A DNA stretch of 64,000 nt from Actinomycetota bacterium (GTDB lineage Bacteria > Actinomycetota > Acidimicrobiia > Acidimicrobiales > Ilumatobacteraceae): positions 1 through 64,000 of the forward strand of contig CAUJET010000033.1 of NCBI GenBank assembly GCA_963169665.1, given 5' to 3'. A program made the position numbers and the translations under genes. Below are positions 8,790 to 21,882 of the stretch, piece by piece. Position 1 is the stretch's first letter. Each line of letters starts with the position of its first letter. Under the pieces are notes generated by a model. It was not told the DNA's origin. It was given only the letters and a program-made list of their open reading frames with translations, and ran no database searches.

Positions 8790-9260
8790 ATGGCTGCATG
8801 GCGCGAGATCGAGCAGACGGAACCCGAGTTCGCCGCACGGGTGCAGCGGCTGTTTGACGCCGGCCGCCACAAGACCATCGCCACGCTGCGCGCCGACGGG
8901 TCGCCACGCATCTCGGGCATCGAATGCGAGTTCGTCGACGGTGAGCTCCGCTTCGGGTCGATGGACCACTCCCGCAAGGGGGCCGACCTCGAACGTGATC
9001 CTCGGTTCGCGCTGCACGGCCCGACCGTCCATCCGGAGGAGGGCAAGGAGCAGGAGTGGCCGGGCGAGGCGAAGATCGCCGGTCGTGCGGTCCCCGCCGG
9101 CCGCGTGGCCACCGCCGAACCCGGCCAGGACGAGGCGGGGGCGATGTTCGTCGCCGACATCTCCGAGGTGGCCATCACGTGTCTCGATCCGGGGGCCACG
9201 ATGCTCGTGATCGAGTGGTGGACTGCTGAGCGCGGGTTGGAGCGCGTCGAGCGTCGGTGA
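8790..9260 (+). CDS. pyridoxamine 5'-phosphate oxidase-family protein
   Basis: 156 residues with the split-barrel flavin-binding fold pattern: KTIATLRADGSPRISGIE (residues 29-46), followed by a strand and SMDHSRKGADLERDPRFAL. These match the core of PPOX-type FMN/F420-binding proteins. True PNPO substrate-binding residues are not evident, so it is more likely a generic FMN- or F420-dependent reductase or heme-utilisation-like protein. The start is fixed by the TACGCT hexamer. Confidence 0.8.
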   Translation: MAAWREIEQTEPEFAARVQRLFDAGRHKTIATLRADGSPRISGIECEFVDGELRFGSMDHSRKGADLERDPRFALHGPTVHPEEGKEQEWPGEAKIAGRAVPAGRVATAEPGQDEAGAMFVADISEVAITCLDPGATMLVIEWWTAERGLERVERR

Positions 9261-9290
9261 CCGCAGCGCGGTCGGCGGCACCGCCCCGAC

Positions 9291-9635
9291 TCAGCGATCA
9301 GCGAGACCGGTGCTCTCCTGGCCGACCGCGGGCGTTCCGTGGCCCGGCTCGCGATGGAACTCGATCGCGAACGTGACCGGGCCGGTGGTCGACACGTGAT
9401 GGAGCCGGCCGGGAGGGATGACGACGGGCCGGTCGGCCCGAGCACGGATCGGACGATCGACGTCGTCCTCGAACACGAAGTCGAGTTCACCCGAGTGGAC
9501 GACGAGCCTCGCCCACACCCCGTCGGCCACCCGGTGCGCCCGTCGGAGACCTGCCGGATGGCGATCCTGGTCGAAGACCTCGGTGGTGCGGACGTGCTCG
9601 AGCCCGTCCGGCAGTGCCTCGTCGTTCGACGCCAT
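9291..9635 (-). CDS. DUF1971 (tellurite-resistance-like) small cupin-type protein
   Basis: 114 residues. LPDGLEHVRTTEVFD, then HRVADGVWARLVVHSGEL, VVIPPGRLHHV and TFAIEFHRE follow the DUF1971 pattern, a small beta-barrel domain also found attached to TehB. ATG 9635 was taken because GAAGGG stands 7 bases upstream; an ATG 18 bases further up lacks one. Function unknown; the two His-rich strands could bind a metal. Confidence 0.7.
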   Translation of the reverse strand: MASNDEALPDGLEHVRTTEVFDQDRHPAGLRRAHRVADGVWARLVVHSGELDFVFEDDVDRPIRARADRPVVIPPGRLHHVSTTGPVTFAIEFHREPGHGTPAVGQESTGLADR

Positions 9636-9681
9636 GGTCGAACCCTTCCACACCGCGGGCGGTGGCGTCAGCGGTTCCGCG

Positions 9682-10188
9682 TCAGCGGCGGCGCGTCGCC
9701 GGCGGCCGGAGCGCTTCGTAGCGGGCGATGTACTCGTCGACGGGGAGCCGCCGGATCGCCTCCCCCAGGACGTCGAAGGCGATGTCGTCGATGCGCTTGA
9801 TCCGCAGGCACGACTTGCCCATGTCGAGCCGTCGGCCCGTGGCGGTCCATGCCTGTCTGAACCACGCCATCTCCGCCGACTCGACCGCGGCTCCCGTCGC
9901 GCTGCGCTCGACGCATCCGCAGTAGGTGCCCATCAGGTACAGCGACACGTACTGCTTCTGCGACGCGAGAGCAGCGAGAGGCAGCGGCTGTTTCGGGTCG
10001 GTGTGATAACCGGCGGGATACAGCTCGTGGGGCACCGACCAGCCGATCATCCCGTACTGCATCGCCTCCTGGTACCCGTCGGGGAGGTGATCGTTGACGA
10101 TCGAGCGAAGGGCATCGACGATCGCGCGTCGTTCGTCGGAGAGTTCGGAGAGGTACTGCTCGACCGTGTCGGCACGGGAGGACGCCAT
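9682..10188 (-). CDS. DUF1801 domain protein
   Basis: 168 residues. An N-terminal helix region (VEQYLSELSDERRAIVDAL) is followed by MQYGMIGWSVP, and then KQYVSLYLMG and SCLRIKRIDD, the typical DUF1801 (YdhG-like) layout. Its molecular role is unknown. ATG 10188 is 6 bases after a TACGCT hexamer, so it is probably leaderless and shares a 52-base divergent region with the gene at 10241. Confidence 0.75.
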   Translation of the reverse strand: MASSRADTVEQYLSELSDERRAIVDALRSIVNDHLPDGYQEAMQYGMIGWSVPHELYPAGYHTDPKQPLPLAALASQKQYVSLYLMGTYCGCVERSATGAAVESAEMAWFRQAWTATGRRLDMGKSCLRIKRIDDIAFDVLGEAIRRLPVDEYIARYEALRPPATRRR

Positions 10189-10194
10189 CGCCGA

Positions 10195-10200
10195 AGCGTA
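10195..10200 (-). promoter_or_regulatory. -10 hexamer TACGCT, leaderless start of 10188
   Basis: Minus-strand TACGCT is 6 bases before ATG 10188. Confidence 0.55.
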
Positions 10201-10227
10201 GACCGCTCGCCTCGCAGGCTGATCCGG

Positions 10228-10233
10228 TAGGTT
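10228..10233 (+). promoter_or_regulatory. -10 hexamer TAGGTT, leaderless start of 10241
   Basis: TAGGTT is 7 bases before ATG 10241. It is back to back with the minus-strand promoter 28 bases away. Confidence 0.6.
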
Positions 10234-10240
10234 CCGCGGG

Positions 10241-10861
10241 ATGCCGCCGGCTCGGAAGATCGCCTTCATCGGGTCGCACGCGATCCGCAAGACCAACGCC
10301 GTGCACTCCTTCGCCGGCGCGGTGGGCCGGAGCGGACGCAGCGTGGAAGTGGGTCGCGAAGTGGTGCGTTTCAGCCCGCTGGGGATGAACGAGCGGGCGA
10401 CGCCCGAGGCACAGCTCTGGGTGATCATGGCCCAGATCCGTGAGGAGCTCGAGCTGCGGATGCGGGCAGACGTGCTGGTGCTCGATCGTGCCGTGATCGA
10501 CAACTTCGCCTACTTCCTCCGCGTCACCAAGGGCCAGGACCCGTTCGACGTGACGCCGCTCGTCGCGACGTGGTCGGCCACCTACGACCTGTACGTGCGG
10601 CTGCGGCCCGACACGCCGCTGATCGCCGACGGGGTGCGCAGCACCAACGAGCGGTTCCGGAACGAGATCGAGAAGATCCTCGACCTGATCATCCCGAAGT
10701 ACGTGCCGGAGGACCGGTTGATCGAGATGCCGGCATCGGCGGTCACCGACGCCTTCGACTGGCCAGGCCTCGTCGAGCGTCTGTGCGGTCCTCCGCCGAA
10801 CGCGTTGGACTCCCCGGTCGGCACCCCACCGGTCACGTTCACCCCCACCCTCTGGGACTGA
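10241..10861 (+). CDS. AAA_28/NadR-like P-loop protein with altered Walker A
   Basis: 206 residues. KIAFIGSHAIRKT (residues 6-18) sits exactly where the P-loop of AAA_28 (NadR kinase-like) proteins lies, and ADVLVLDRAVIDNFAYF (about 82-98) gives the Walker B and following helix. The loop has Arg where the invariant Gly of GK[ST] should be, so nucleotide binding may be weakened or lost. A conserved acidic/Arg C-terminal segment (STNERFRNEIEKIL) resembles the lid of small kinases. Substrate unknown. Confidence 0.6.
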   Translation: MPPARKIAFIGSHAIRKTNAVHSFAGAVGRSGRSVEVGREVVRFSPLGMNERATPEAQLWVIMAQIREELELRMRADVLVLDRAVIDNFAYFLRVTKGQDPFDVTPLVATWSATYDLYVRLRPDTPLIADGVRSTNERFRNEIEKILDLIIPKYVPEDRLIEMPASAVTDAFDWPGLVERLCGPPPNALDSPVGTPPVTFTPTLWD

Positions 10862-10890
10862 CGTCGCCAACACGTCGCCGGACGCGCAAC

Positions 10891-10918
10891 GGCCGCCGCC
10901 CCCGGAGGAGCGGCGACC
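10891..10918. terminator. hairpin between convergent genes
   Basis: GGCCGCCGC and GCGGCGACC form a 9-bp stem with one mismatch and a 10-base loop between the ends of the genes at 10861 and 10952. Confidence 0.45.
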
Positions 10919-10951
10919 GTCGGGAAGGTCGGATGGCCGGCGGGCCCTGGT

Positions 10952-12322
10952 TCAGGCGCCGACGCGGATGAGCTTCTTGTTGACGAACTCGTCGGCACCC
11001 CAGCGGCCGAGCTCGCGACCCGAGCCGGAGCGCTTCACGCCGCCGAAGGGCAGCTCGGGGCTGTCGGCACCGACGATGTTCACGTAGACCATGCCGGCCT
11101 GGATGGCGTCGGCCACGCGGGCCGCCTGGTCCGGGTCGGTGGTGAACAGGTAGGAGCCGAGACCGAACGGGGTGTCGTTGGCGAGGTCGATGGCCTCGTC
11201 CTCGCTGCTCACCTTGTGCACGATCGCGACCGGGCCGAACAGCTCCTCGTTGTAGGAGGGGTTGCTCTTCGTCATGCCGGTGATCACCGCGGGCGGGAAG
11301 AACGCGCCGTTGCGCTCGCCGGCGGACACGATGGTGGCGCCACCGTCGACCGCGGCCTGCACCTGCGCGCTGAGCCGGTCGGCTGCGGCGAGCGACGAGA
11401 GCGGTCCGATGGCGATGTCGGGATCGGTCGGATTGCCCTGCTTGGTGGCGAGCACCGATGCGGTGAACTTCTCGAGGAACTCGTCGTAGAGCGAGTCGAT
11501 CACGATGAATCGCTTGGCCGCGTTGCACGCCTGACCGCAGTTGTCGACACGGGCGAACGTCGCCTGCTGCACCACCGCGTCGAGGTCGTCGGTCGACAGC
11601 AGGATGAACGGGTCGCAGCCGCCGAGCTCGAGCACGACCTTCTTCAGGTGGCGACCTGCGATCTCTGCCACCGCTGCGCCGGCGCGCTCGGAACCGGTGA
11701 GCGACACCCCCTGCACCACCGGGTTGGCGATGATCGTGGCCACCTGGTCGTTGCTGGCGTAGATGTTCGTGTAGGCGCCGACCGGGAAACCGGCATCGAG
11801 GTAGATCTGCTCGATCGCCGCGGCCGACTCGGGGCACTGGGGTGCGTGCTTGAGCAGCACCGGGTTGCCGATGATCAGGTTGGGGCCGGCAAAGCGGGCG
11901 ACCTGGTAGTACGGGAAGTTCCACGGCATGATGCCGAGCAGCACGCCGAGCGGGCTCTTGCGCACGATCGCCGACCCCTCGCCGCCCATCAACTCGATCG
12001 GCTCGTCGGCCAGGAACGTCGTCGCGTTGTCGGCGTAGTACTGGTAGATCGCCGCGCTGAACTGGATCTCGCCGATGGCGTCGCCGGTGGGCTTGCCCAT
12101 CTCGCGCGTGATGATCGCGGCGAGGGCGTCCTGGCGCTCGAGGTGCAGGTCGGCCACGCGAGCGATCAGCGCGGCACGCTCGGCCACCGTGGTGCGCCGC
12201 GACCAGGTGCGGAACGTGTCGTTCGCACCGGCGACGGCCGCGGCCAACGCGTCGTCCGTGATGGTCGGGTAGGTCTGGACGGTCTCTCCGGTGGCGGGAT
12301 CCACCACTGCATAGCCACTCAC
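10952..12322 (-). CDS. gabD: succinate-semialdehyde dehydrogenase-like aldehyde dehydrogenase
   Basis: 456 residues, full length for the GabD1-type NAD(P) aldehyde dehydrogenases. The Glu-containing [10 protein letters not shown] near residue 230 and the catalytic Cys in [12 protein letters not shown] near residue 263 are in place, and PWNFPYYQ forms the cofactor/substrate pocket. [14 protein letters not shown] closes the C-terminus as in SSADH enzymes. It would oxidise succinate semialdehyde to succinate, feeding the TCA cycle beside isocitrate dehydrogenase encoded upstream. GTG 12322 follows GAAGGGTG. The exact aldehyde substrate is inferred from family resemblance. Confidence 0.8.
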   Translation of the reverse strand: MSGYAVVDPATGETVQTYPTITDDALAAAVAGANDTFRTWSRRTTVAERAALIARVADLHLERQDALAAIITREMGKPTGDAIGEIQFSAAIYQYYADNATTFLADEPIELMGGEGSAIVRKSPLGVLLGIMPWNFPYYQVARFAGPNLIIGNPVLLKHAPQCPESAAAIEQIYLDAGFPVGAYTNIYASNDQVATIIANPVVQGVSLTGSERAGAAVAEIAGRHLKKVVLELGGCDPFILLSTDDLDAVVQQATFARVDNCGQACNAAKRFIVIDSLYDEFLEKFTASVLATKQGNPTDPDIAIGPLSSLAAADRLSAQVQAAVDGGATIVSAGERNGAFFPPAVITGMTKSNPSYNEELFGPVAIVHKVSSEDEAIDLANDTPFGLGSYLFTTDPDQAARVADAIQAGMVYVNIVGADSPELPFGGVKRSGSGRELGRWGADEFVNKKLIRVGA

Positions 12323-12487
12323 GACTGATTCACCCTTCTTCGTTCGTCTTCGTTGTCGTCATCGGAGGCCTGAGGTCTTCGATGGTCGCGCCCCGACGGG
12401 GCCCGATCGGTACGAACCGTACCCTCCTCCGAACGGCCACGACAGCAGAGTCGGCCCGAGCCACCTCCGAACCGGACCCGCCCGAAA

Positions 12488-12534
12488 ACGCGACGAGAGG
12501 TGAGCGCCGCTGGGGCACTCACCTCTCGTTGCGT
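12488..12534 (-). terminator. terminator of isocitrate dehydrogenase gene
   Basis: Arms 12488-12504 and 12518-12534 pair over 17 bp with one mismatch (core CGAGAGGTGAG). On the minus strand the stem is followed by TTTT, which makes it a classical intrinsic terminator. Confidence 0.8.
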
Positions 12535-12545
12535 GCGGCGGGTCG

Positions 12546-16261
<3,716 letters not shown>

Positions 16262-16265
<4 letters not shown>

Positions 16266-17608
16266 CCGCACGGCGGTTCGCCGTGGCCGCTGCGCTCGCG
16301 GCGACCACGGCGGCCGTCGTCGCTGCCCCGGGCAGCGCGTCGGCACACACCCTCGACAACTCGACCGTCGAGATCGAACTCACCGAGGACGGCATGTCCG
16401 GCTCGGTGTCGCTGTCCGTCACGGCGCTCGATCAGGCCTTCGACGCGGCACACCGCTCGGACGTGCTGAGCGACGAAGCGTACGCCGCTCAGGTGATCGC
16501 GTATCTCGACGAGCACCTCGTCGTCACGGGTGGCGACGACACGGTGTGGACGGAGCACTACACCGACCCCGAGCGGCGCTCCGTCGAGGGCATCGAGACG
16601 ATCGATCTCGACATCACCTTCGATGTCGTCAGCGGCGATCCAACGGCGTTCACGATCGACTACGACGCGATCATCGAGGCCGTCCCGGCGCATTCGGCGG
16701 TCCTCGTCGTCGTCGACGCGACGAACCGCGCATCGACGCCGGGAGTGTTCACCGGCGACGACACGTCGATCACCGTTGGCGAGGGCACCCCGACGGCGGG
16801 AGTCGCGGACATGATCGGCCACGGCTTCCACCACGTCCTCGACGGAGCCGATCACCTGCTCTTCCTCCTCACCCTCCTCCTGCCGGCACCGCTGATCGCC
16901 GCCGATCGCCGGTGGCGACGCGGATCGGGTCTCGTCCGGTCGATACGCAGCGTCGCCCACGTGGTCACGGCGTTCACCGTCGGCCACTCGCTCACGCTCG
17001 CCGCGACCACCCTCGGATGGATCACGGTGCCGTCGGCTCTGGTGGAGGTGCTGATCGCCATCTCGGTCGCGGTCTCCGCGCTGCACGCGATCCGGCCGCT
17101 CGCGCGACGTGGCGAGCCGATGATCGCCGCTGCGTTCGGCCTCGTCCACGGCATGGCGTTCGCCGGCATCCTCACCGACCTCGGCCTCGACGGCGCCACG
17201 TCGCTGATCACGCTGTTCGCGTTCAACATCGGCATCGAGCTCGCCCAGCTCGCGGCGATCGCCTGCATCTTCCCGTCGCTCGCGCTGATGGCCGGACGCC
17301 GCACCTACACGACCGTGCGCCTCGTCGGCGCAGCGATGGCACTCGTCGCCGCCAGTGGCTGGATCGTCGAACGGATCGGTCTCGCTGCGAATCCCTTCAC
17401 GCCCGTCGAGGAGGCGCTCATCGCTCACCCGTGGTCGGTCGTCGGGTGCGTCGCCGTGCTCGCCGTGACGATTCGACTGTTCGACCACCGCAGCGTCGGG
17501 GCAGCCGCCGACGGCTCGTCGAGCGGGCCCGTCTCCGACTCGAGTGACCCGACCCTTGGCCTGACGACGCGACGGTCCCCGCTTGCAGCGGCAAGACTGG
17601 AGGGGTGA
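16262..17608 (+). CDS. HupE/UreJ-like membrane protein with exported N-terminal domain
   Basis: 448 residues. A signal peptide (to about residue 28, ASAHT) leads an extracytoplasmic domain to about residue 185. Then comes HGFHHVLDGADHLLFLL, the histidine/aspartate signature of HupE/UreJ proteins, and six or so further hydrophobic segments including AFTVGHSLTL and GLVHGMAFAG, which repeat the G-x-x-H pattern. HupE/UreJ relatives are nickel or cobalt permease-like. GTG 16262 overlaps the DUF3500 stop by four bases, which indicates translational coupling. The C-terminal 40 residues are polar and cytoplasmic-looking. Confidence 0.8.
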
Positions 17609-18471
17609 GCAACGCGGTGGACGAGTGGAGCACGCTGTTCACCGCCATGGTGCTCCAGGCGCTGCCCTTCCTCGTCCTGGGCGTACTGCTGTCGGCTGCG
17701 GTCGCGGTGCTCGTACCGCTGCAGGTGTGGCGGTGGATCCTGGCTCGGCGGACGGTGGTGGCAGTGCCGGCCGCGGCGATGTGCGGCGCCGTCGTGCCCG
17801 GGTGCGAGTGCACCACCGTGCCGATCGCCGGGCGGCTCACCGAGCGGGGCGTGCCCTTCGCTGCCGCGATGTCGTTCGCACTCGCGTCTCCGGCACTGAA
17901 TCCGATCGTGCTCCTGGCGACCGCAGCTGCGTTCGCCGGCCAGCCGTCGATGGTGGTCGCCCGCTTCGTGGCGTCGTTCCTCACGGTGCTGATCGTCGGC
18001 GCCTACTTGGCAGCGCTCGGTGTCCAACCGGCGCCGAGGCGCTCGACGCACGACCACGACGCCGAAGGCTCCACGCCAGCACGTGTCGTGGCGGCTGCAC
18101 GCCACGACTTCACGCACACGGCCGGGCTCGTGGTGCTCGGCGCTGCGGTCGCTGCCACGATCCGCGTCGCGCTGCCCGACGATCTGTTGGAACGACTCGG
18201 CGGCAGCGACGTCGTGGCCGTGCTCACGATGGCCGTGCTCGCCGTCGTCATGGCCCTGTGCTCCGAGTCGGATGCCTTCGTGGCCGTGTCGTTCGTGACC
18301 TTCCCGCCGATCGCCGTGCTGGCGTTCATGGTGGTCGGGCCGATCGTCGACCTGCGGCTGCTGCTGATGTACCGCTCCACGTTCGGATCTCGCGCCGCTG
18401 CGACCATCGGTGCGCTCGGGTTCGTCGGCGCGATCATCGCCGCCACCGTCGTCGGGCGCGTGCTGCTGTGA
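17605..18471 (+). CDS. permease of DUF318 family (ArsP/SO_0444-like)
   Basis: 288 residues with about eight membrane segments. CGAVVPGCECTTVPI (residues 59-73) is the conserved cysteine motif of DUF318 permeases, whose relatives export organoarsenicals or Cu/Zn, and a second ALCSESDAFVAVSF segment near residue 215 repeats a Cys/Ser pattern. The loop around residues 145-158 is His/Asp-rich (THDHD). GTG 17605 overlaps the HupE-like stop by four bases. In other bacteria this permease is paired with a TIGR03943 subunit, as here. Confidence 0.85.
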   Translation: MSNAVDEWSTLFTAMVLQALPFLVLGVLLSAAVAVLVPLQVWRWILARRTVVAVPAAAMCGAVVPGCECTTVPIAGRLTERGVPFAAAMSFALASPALNPIVLLATAAAFAGQPSMVVARFVASFLTVLIVGAYLAALGVQPAPRRSTHDHDAEGSTPARVVAAARHDFTHTAGLVVLGAAVAATIRVALPDDLLERLGGSDVVAVLTMAVLAVVMALCSESDAFVAVSFVTFPPIAVLAFMVVGPIVDLRLLLMYRSTFGSRAAATIGALGFVGAIIAATVVGRVLL

Positions 18472-19184
18472 ACGGGACGCCACGATGGGCCGAGCTCGCC
18501 GACCGGGCGATGCTCGTGCTGCTCGGTGGGGCGATGATCGTCGTCGCCGCAACGGGGGACAGCCTCCAGTACGTACGCGAAGCGATGACGCTGCCGCTGA
18601 TCCTGGCTGGCGCTGTCGTGGTCATGCTCGGCCTCGCCGGGCTCCGCGGTGGGGGCGGCCATCGCCACACGCCTCGATCGTTCGCACTCGTCGGCATCGC
18701 GATCGCCTTCCTGCTCGTCGTCCGGCCGGGGCCGCTCTCGGTGGCCGCCGGTGTCACCTACGACCCTGCGGTCCAGTCGCGCGTCCAGCAGTTCTTCGAG
18801 ATCCCCCGCGAGGCCGTCGTCGGCGAGAACGCCTCCGCCGCCGACATCGAGGCGAACGCCCTCGAGTTGCACGCCGGTCAGCTGTGGTACGCCTCGCAGC
18901 AGCTCCCGGATTCCTTTGCCGGGGTCGCCGTGCGGATGCTCGGCCAGTTCGACCCGAACGACGGCGACCCGCAGCTGGTGCGGTTCCGGATCACCTGCTG
19001 CGCCGCCGATGCGCTCCGGTTGGTCACCCCGCTCTCGGGCGAGCTGGATGGGCTCGCCGAGGGCGACTGGATCGAGGTCTTCGGACAGTGGGACGGCGAC
19101 ACCACCACGCCAGGCCTCGACCTGGCGTCGTGGCACGTCGTGGAGACACCCGACCACCCGTACCTCACCATCCGCGACGCCTGA
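18468..19184 (+). CDS. TIGR03943-family putative permease subunit
   Basis: 238 residues from GTG 18468, which overlaps the permease stop by four bases. Two to three hydrophobic segments fill the first 90 residues. The exported C-terminal domain holds RFRITCCAADA near residue 168, the double-cysteine signature of TIGR03943, and an OB-like end (DWIEVFGQWDG). The family is always seen with DUF318 permeases. The pair is thought to move a metal or metalloid across the membrane; the substrate is unknown. Confidence 0.85.
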   Translation: MNGTPRWAELADRAMLVLLGGAMIVVAATGDSLQYVREAMTLPLILAGAVVVMLGLAGLRGGGGHRHTPRSFALVGIAIAFLLVVRPGPLSVAAGVTYDPAVQSRVQQFFEIPREAVVGENASAADIEANALELHAGQLWYASQQLPDSFAGVAVRMLGQFDPNDGDPQLVRFRITCCAADALRLVTPLSGELDGLAEGDWIEVFGQWDGDTTTPGLDLASWHVVETPDHPYLTIRDA

Positions 19185-19222
19185 GGGTCGTCCCGTCGGA
19201 CGTCGGGCCGGCGGCACACGCC

Positions 19223-19228
19223 TACCAT
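19223..19228 (+). promoter_or_regulatory. -10 hexamer TACCAT, leaderless start of 19236
   Basis: TACCAT is 7 bases before GTG 19236. Confidence 0.6.
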
Positions 19229-19235
19229 CTGCGCC

Positions 19236-20192
19236 GTGAACGACCTGCTCGACCGCATTGCCGTCGAACTCGGCGACGGTGCGACCGCCATCGCGATCCC
19301 GAGTGCGAATCCCGTCAACTTCCACCAGGTGATCACGACACTCGAGGGCTGTCCGCCGCTCGAGATCGACGGCGTCCTCGCCCTTCCGGCAGGAAGCGGG
19401 CCGCACCCGGTCGTGATCGTCGTCCCCGGCAGCGCCGGCATCTCACCGAACCACGTCCTCCACGCACGCACGCTCCGTGACGCCGGCTACGGCGTGTGCC
19501 TCGTCGACCCGTTCGGCGCTCGGTCGGTCAGCTCCACCGTGGCGAACCAGGCGCAGTACTCCTTCGCCGCGAGCGCCTTCGACGTGCTGGCGGCGCTGTC
19601 GACGGTGGCGAGTCACCCGCGGGTCGATCCGGCGCGCATCTCGGCCCAGGGCCACAGTCGGGGCGGTGCCGCCGTGATGATGGCAGCGGTCCGAACGCTC
19701 GCTGACGTGGTGGTGGGCGATCTCGCGTTCGCCGGCGTGTACGCCGCGTATCCGTGGTGCGGACAGCGGTTCGTCAGCCCGGCCGTCGGTCGCACCGTCG
19801 TGAGGGCGATCATCGGCGACCAGGACGAATGGTGTTCGGTGATGGCGGTGCAGGCACAGATCCAGGCGATCTCGCTCGCTGGCGGCGATGCATCGCTGCG
19901 CATCGTGCCCGGGGCTCACCACAGCTTCGACCGATTCGAGGACGTCCACGACCTGCCCGAGGCCCGGGTGTCACCGAACGCTCCGATCGAGTACCTCACC
20001 GCCGACGGATCGATGATCGATCCGACCACCGGCCTGCCCGACTCGAGTCGAACCGACCTGGAACAGTTCCGGGCCGCCGTCGCTGCCGGATTCGGCCAGC
20101 GAGGGGCACGGCTCGGCTCGGTGGCCGGCCAGCCCGAACGCTTCCGCGACGACATGCTCGCCTTCCACGCTCGGGTGCTGGCAGCCGGCTGA
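19236..20192 (+). CDS. dienelactone hydrolase-family alpha/beta hydrolase
   Basis: 318 residues. Strand and oxyanion region VVIVVPGSAGISP (about 54-66) and the nucleophile elbow GHSRGG (Ser about residue 144) define the fold. A late Asp in GDQDEW and His in PGAHHSF complete a Ser-Asp-His triad. The nucleophile is Ser rather than the Cys of classical dienelactone hydrolase, so it is a serine hydrolase of the same superfamily. The last 70 residues form an extra helical region. No signal peptide. Confidence 0.8.
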   Translation: MNDLLDRIAVELGDGATAIAIPSANPVNFHQVITTLEGCPPLEIDGVLALPAGSGPHPVVIVVPGSAGISPNHVLHARTLRDAGYGVCLVDPFGARSVSSTVANQAQYSFAASAFDVLAALSTVASHPRVDPARISAQGHSRGGAAVMMAAVRTLADVVVGDLAFAGVYAAYPWCGQRFVSPAVGRTVVRAIIGDQDEWCSVMAVQAQIQAISLAGGDASLRIVPGAHHSFDRFEDVHDLPEARVSPNAPIEYLTADGSMIDPTTGLPDSSRTDLEQFRAAVAAGFGQRGARLGSVAGQPERFRDDMLAFHARVLAAG

Positions 20193-20230
20193 GTCCGCCG
20201 TCGGACAGCTGCGTGCCGTGAAGGCATCCG

Positions 20231-20944
20231 TCAGTTCGGCAGCGAGCGATTCCGAGCCGAGTCGAGCACGACACGCGACGGGTCTCGAGGGTCGAACCGC
20301 ACGTGGACCTGTCGGCCGGCCGAGTACTTCGCGAGCGCGGGCACGCCGATCAAGGCCGGGATCGACGCCTGGTACGGAGCCCCACCCTGAGGCGTGACCT
20401 CGAGATGCAGCAGCATCGCCGTGCTGTTCCTGGCCGGGTACGGCAGCTGGAGGTCGTCGGCGTGCACGATCACACCGTGCGCGGGCACCCCGTGTTCACG
20501 CAGCACCTCGAGCGGTTCGGCAGCAGCGTTGAACGCGAGGCGGCGCGCGTCCAGGTCGGCTTCCCGGGCGCGGGTGACCCGCTGCTCCTCGTCGTACTCG
20601 AAGATCATGTCGGCGGGGTTCGCCGGATCGAACGTCACCCAGATGTGCTTGCCGGCCTCTCCGTGCAACTCGCCCATGATCGTCGTGTGGCCGCGGCGCT
20701 CCGACCAGTGTTGGAACTCGGCGCGGAACGGTGCACCGCCGTGCGGGTACACGTCGGCCGTGTAGTCGATCCGCAGGTACGTGCCGTCGACGTTCGAGCG
20801 GCTCATGTGGGTGCGAGCCGAGACCACGACAGCCGGCGCGAGCACGCCGCGTGCGCGGAGGGCGGCGTCCCGCTCGGCCTGCTTGCGGTTCGCGCGGTTT
20901 CGCCACAACGTGGAAGCGACGAAGTCGGTGATCTCGAGGATCAT
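20231..20944 (-). CDS. hypothetical protein with two repeats of an unknown beta-rich module
   Basis: 237 residues. Two copies of an 85-90-residue module are visible: the first (about 34-122) holds RGVLAPAVVVSA, YPHGGAPFRAE and GKHIWVTFDPANPADM, the second (about 150-235) HGVPAHGVIVHA, TPQGGAPYQAS and GRQVHVRFDPRDPSRV. The shared GGAP[FY].A and FDPxxPxx elements suggest an ancient internal duplication. Similar modules occur singly in actinobacterial SHOCT proteins (from memory). ATG 20944 is preceded by AGGAG; no membrane segment. Confidence 0.7.
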   Translation of the reverse strand: MILEITDFVASTLWRNRANRKQAERDAALRARGVLAPAVVVSARTHMSRSNVDGTYLRIDYTADVYPHGGAPFRAEFQHWSERRGHTTIMGELHGEAGKHIWVTFDPANPADMIFEYDEEQRVTRAREADLDARRLAFNAAAEPLEVLREHGVPAHGVIVHADDLQLPYPARNSTAMLLHLEVTPQGGAPYQASIPALIGVPALAKYSAGRQVHVRFDPRDPSRVVLDSARNRSLPN

Positions 20945-21100
20945 GGAACGCTCCTGTGAGAGGGCCGGCGCCGATGCCGACGGCTCCAGTGTCCGCGAGC
21001 CTCTCGCGGTCGACATGGGTGACGGGTACGCAGCACCCGTCACCGGGCTACGGAACGGGTGGTCACCGGCTCCGACGGCGCGCGGCCCCGACGAGTTGGG

Positions 21101-21106
21101 TAGCTT
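21101..21106 (+). promoter_or_regulatory. -10 hexamer TAGCTT for the nitroreductase at 21172
   Basis: TAGCTT lies 65 bases before the ATG. It is the best match in the gap. Confidence 0.35.
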
Positions 21107-21171
21107 GCCGCTGTCCGACGCGCAGGGGGCGCGCGGGCCCGCCGATCACGGCCGAGCACGGGAGCACCACC

Positions 21172-21825
21172 ATGAAGCTGAACCTCAGCGCCGACGAAGT
21201 CCTCAGCACCACCCGGGCCGTGCGCAAGCGGCTCGACTTCGACAAGCCGGTCGAGATGGAGGTCATCAGGGAGTGCCTCGAGTACGCGGTCCAGGCCCCC
21301 ACCGGTTCGAACATGCAGGGCTGGCAGTGGCTGGTCGTCACCGATCCGGCCAAGCGCAAGGCTCTGGCCGACCTCTATCGACAGGGCTGGGCGCTCTACA
21401 CGCAGATGGCCGGCGCGGCGACCAACATCGAGGCCGCCGACGCGGGCCAGCAGGCCCGCGTGGTCGACTCGGCCACCTACATGGCAGAGAACTTCGAGAA
21501 GGCCCCGGCCATGCTCATCCCGTGCCTGCCCGGCCGCCTCGACAACCTGCCCAACATGGCGGCGACGTCGATGTACGGGTCGATCCTCCCGGGCGCGTGG
21601 AGCTTCATGCTCGCCGCCCGCGAGCGCGGCCTCGGCACCGCGTGGACGACGATCCACCTCATGTTCGAGGAGCAGGCGGCCGAGATCCTCGGCATCCCCT
21701 ACGCCGAGGTCACCCAGTGCGCATTGATCACCATCGGGTACACCAAGGGCACCGACTTCAAGCCGGCGAAGCGCCCGCCGATCGAGACGATCATGCACGT
21801 CGACTCCTGGGGCGCCCGCCCCTGA
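21172..21825 (+). CDS. nitroreductase family protein
   Basis: 217 residues. TTRAVRKRLDF near the N-terminus gives the FMN-phosphate-binding Arg pattern, APTGSNMQGWQWLVV (about 41-55) is the core flavin-binding segment, and GAWSFMLAARERGLGTAWTT the dimer/flavin helix. Members reduce nitro groups, quinones or enones with NAD(P)H, or dehalogenate; the substrate is not predictable. GGAGCACC is the only ribosome-site candidate. A paralogue is encoded at 24926-25594 with the same V-R-K-R-L-D opening. Confidence 0.88.
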   Translation: MKLNLSADEVLSTTRAVRKRLDFDKPVEMEVIRECLEYAVQAPTGSNMQGWQWLVVTDPAKRKALADLYRQGWALYTQMAGAATNIEAADAGQQARVVDSATYMAENFEKAPAMLIPCLPGRLDNLPNMAATSMYGSILPGAWSFMLAARERGLGTAWTTIHLMFEEQAAEILGIPYAEVTQCALITIGYTKGTDFKPAKRPPIETIMHVDSWGARP

Positions 21826-21882
21826 TCCACACTGCTGTGTGGTCGGCGGCGGCGTCGGGACGACCGCTACCGCGCATGCAGA

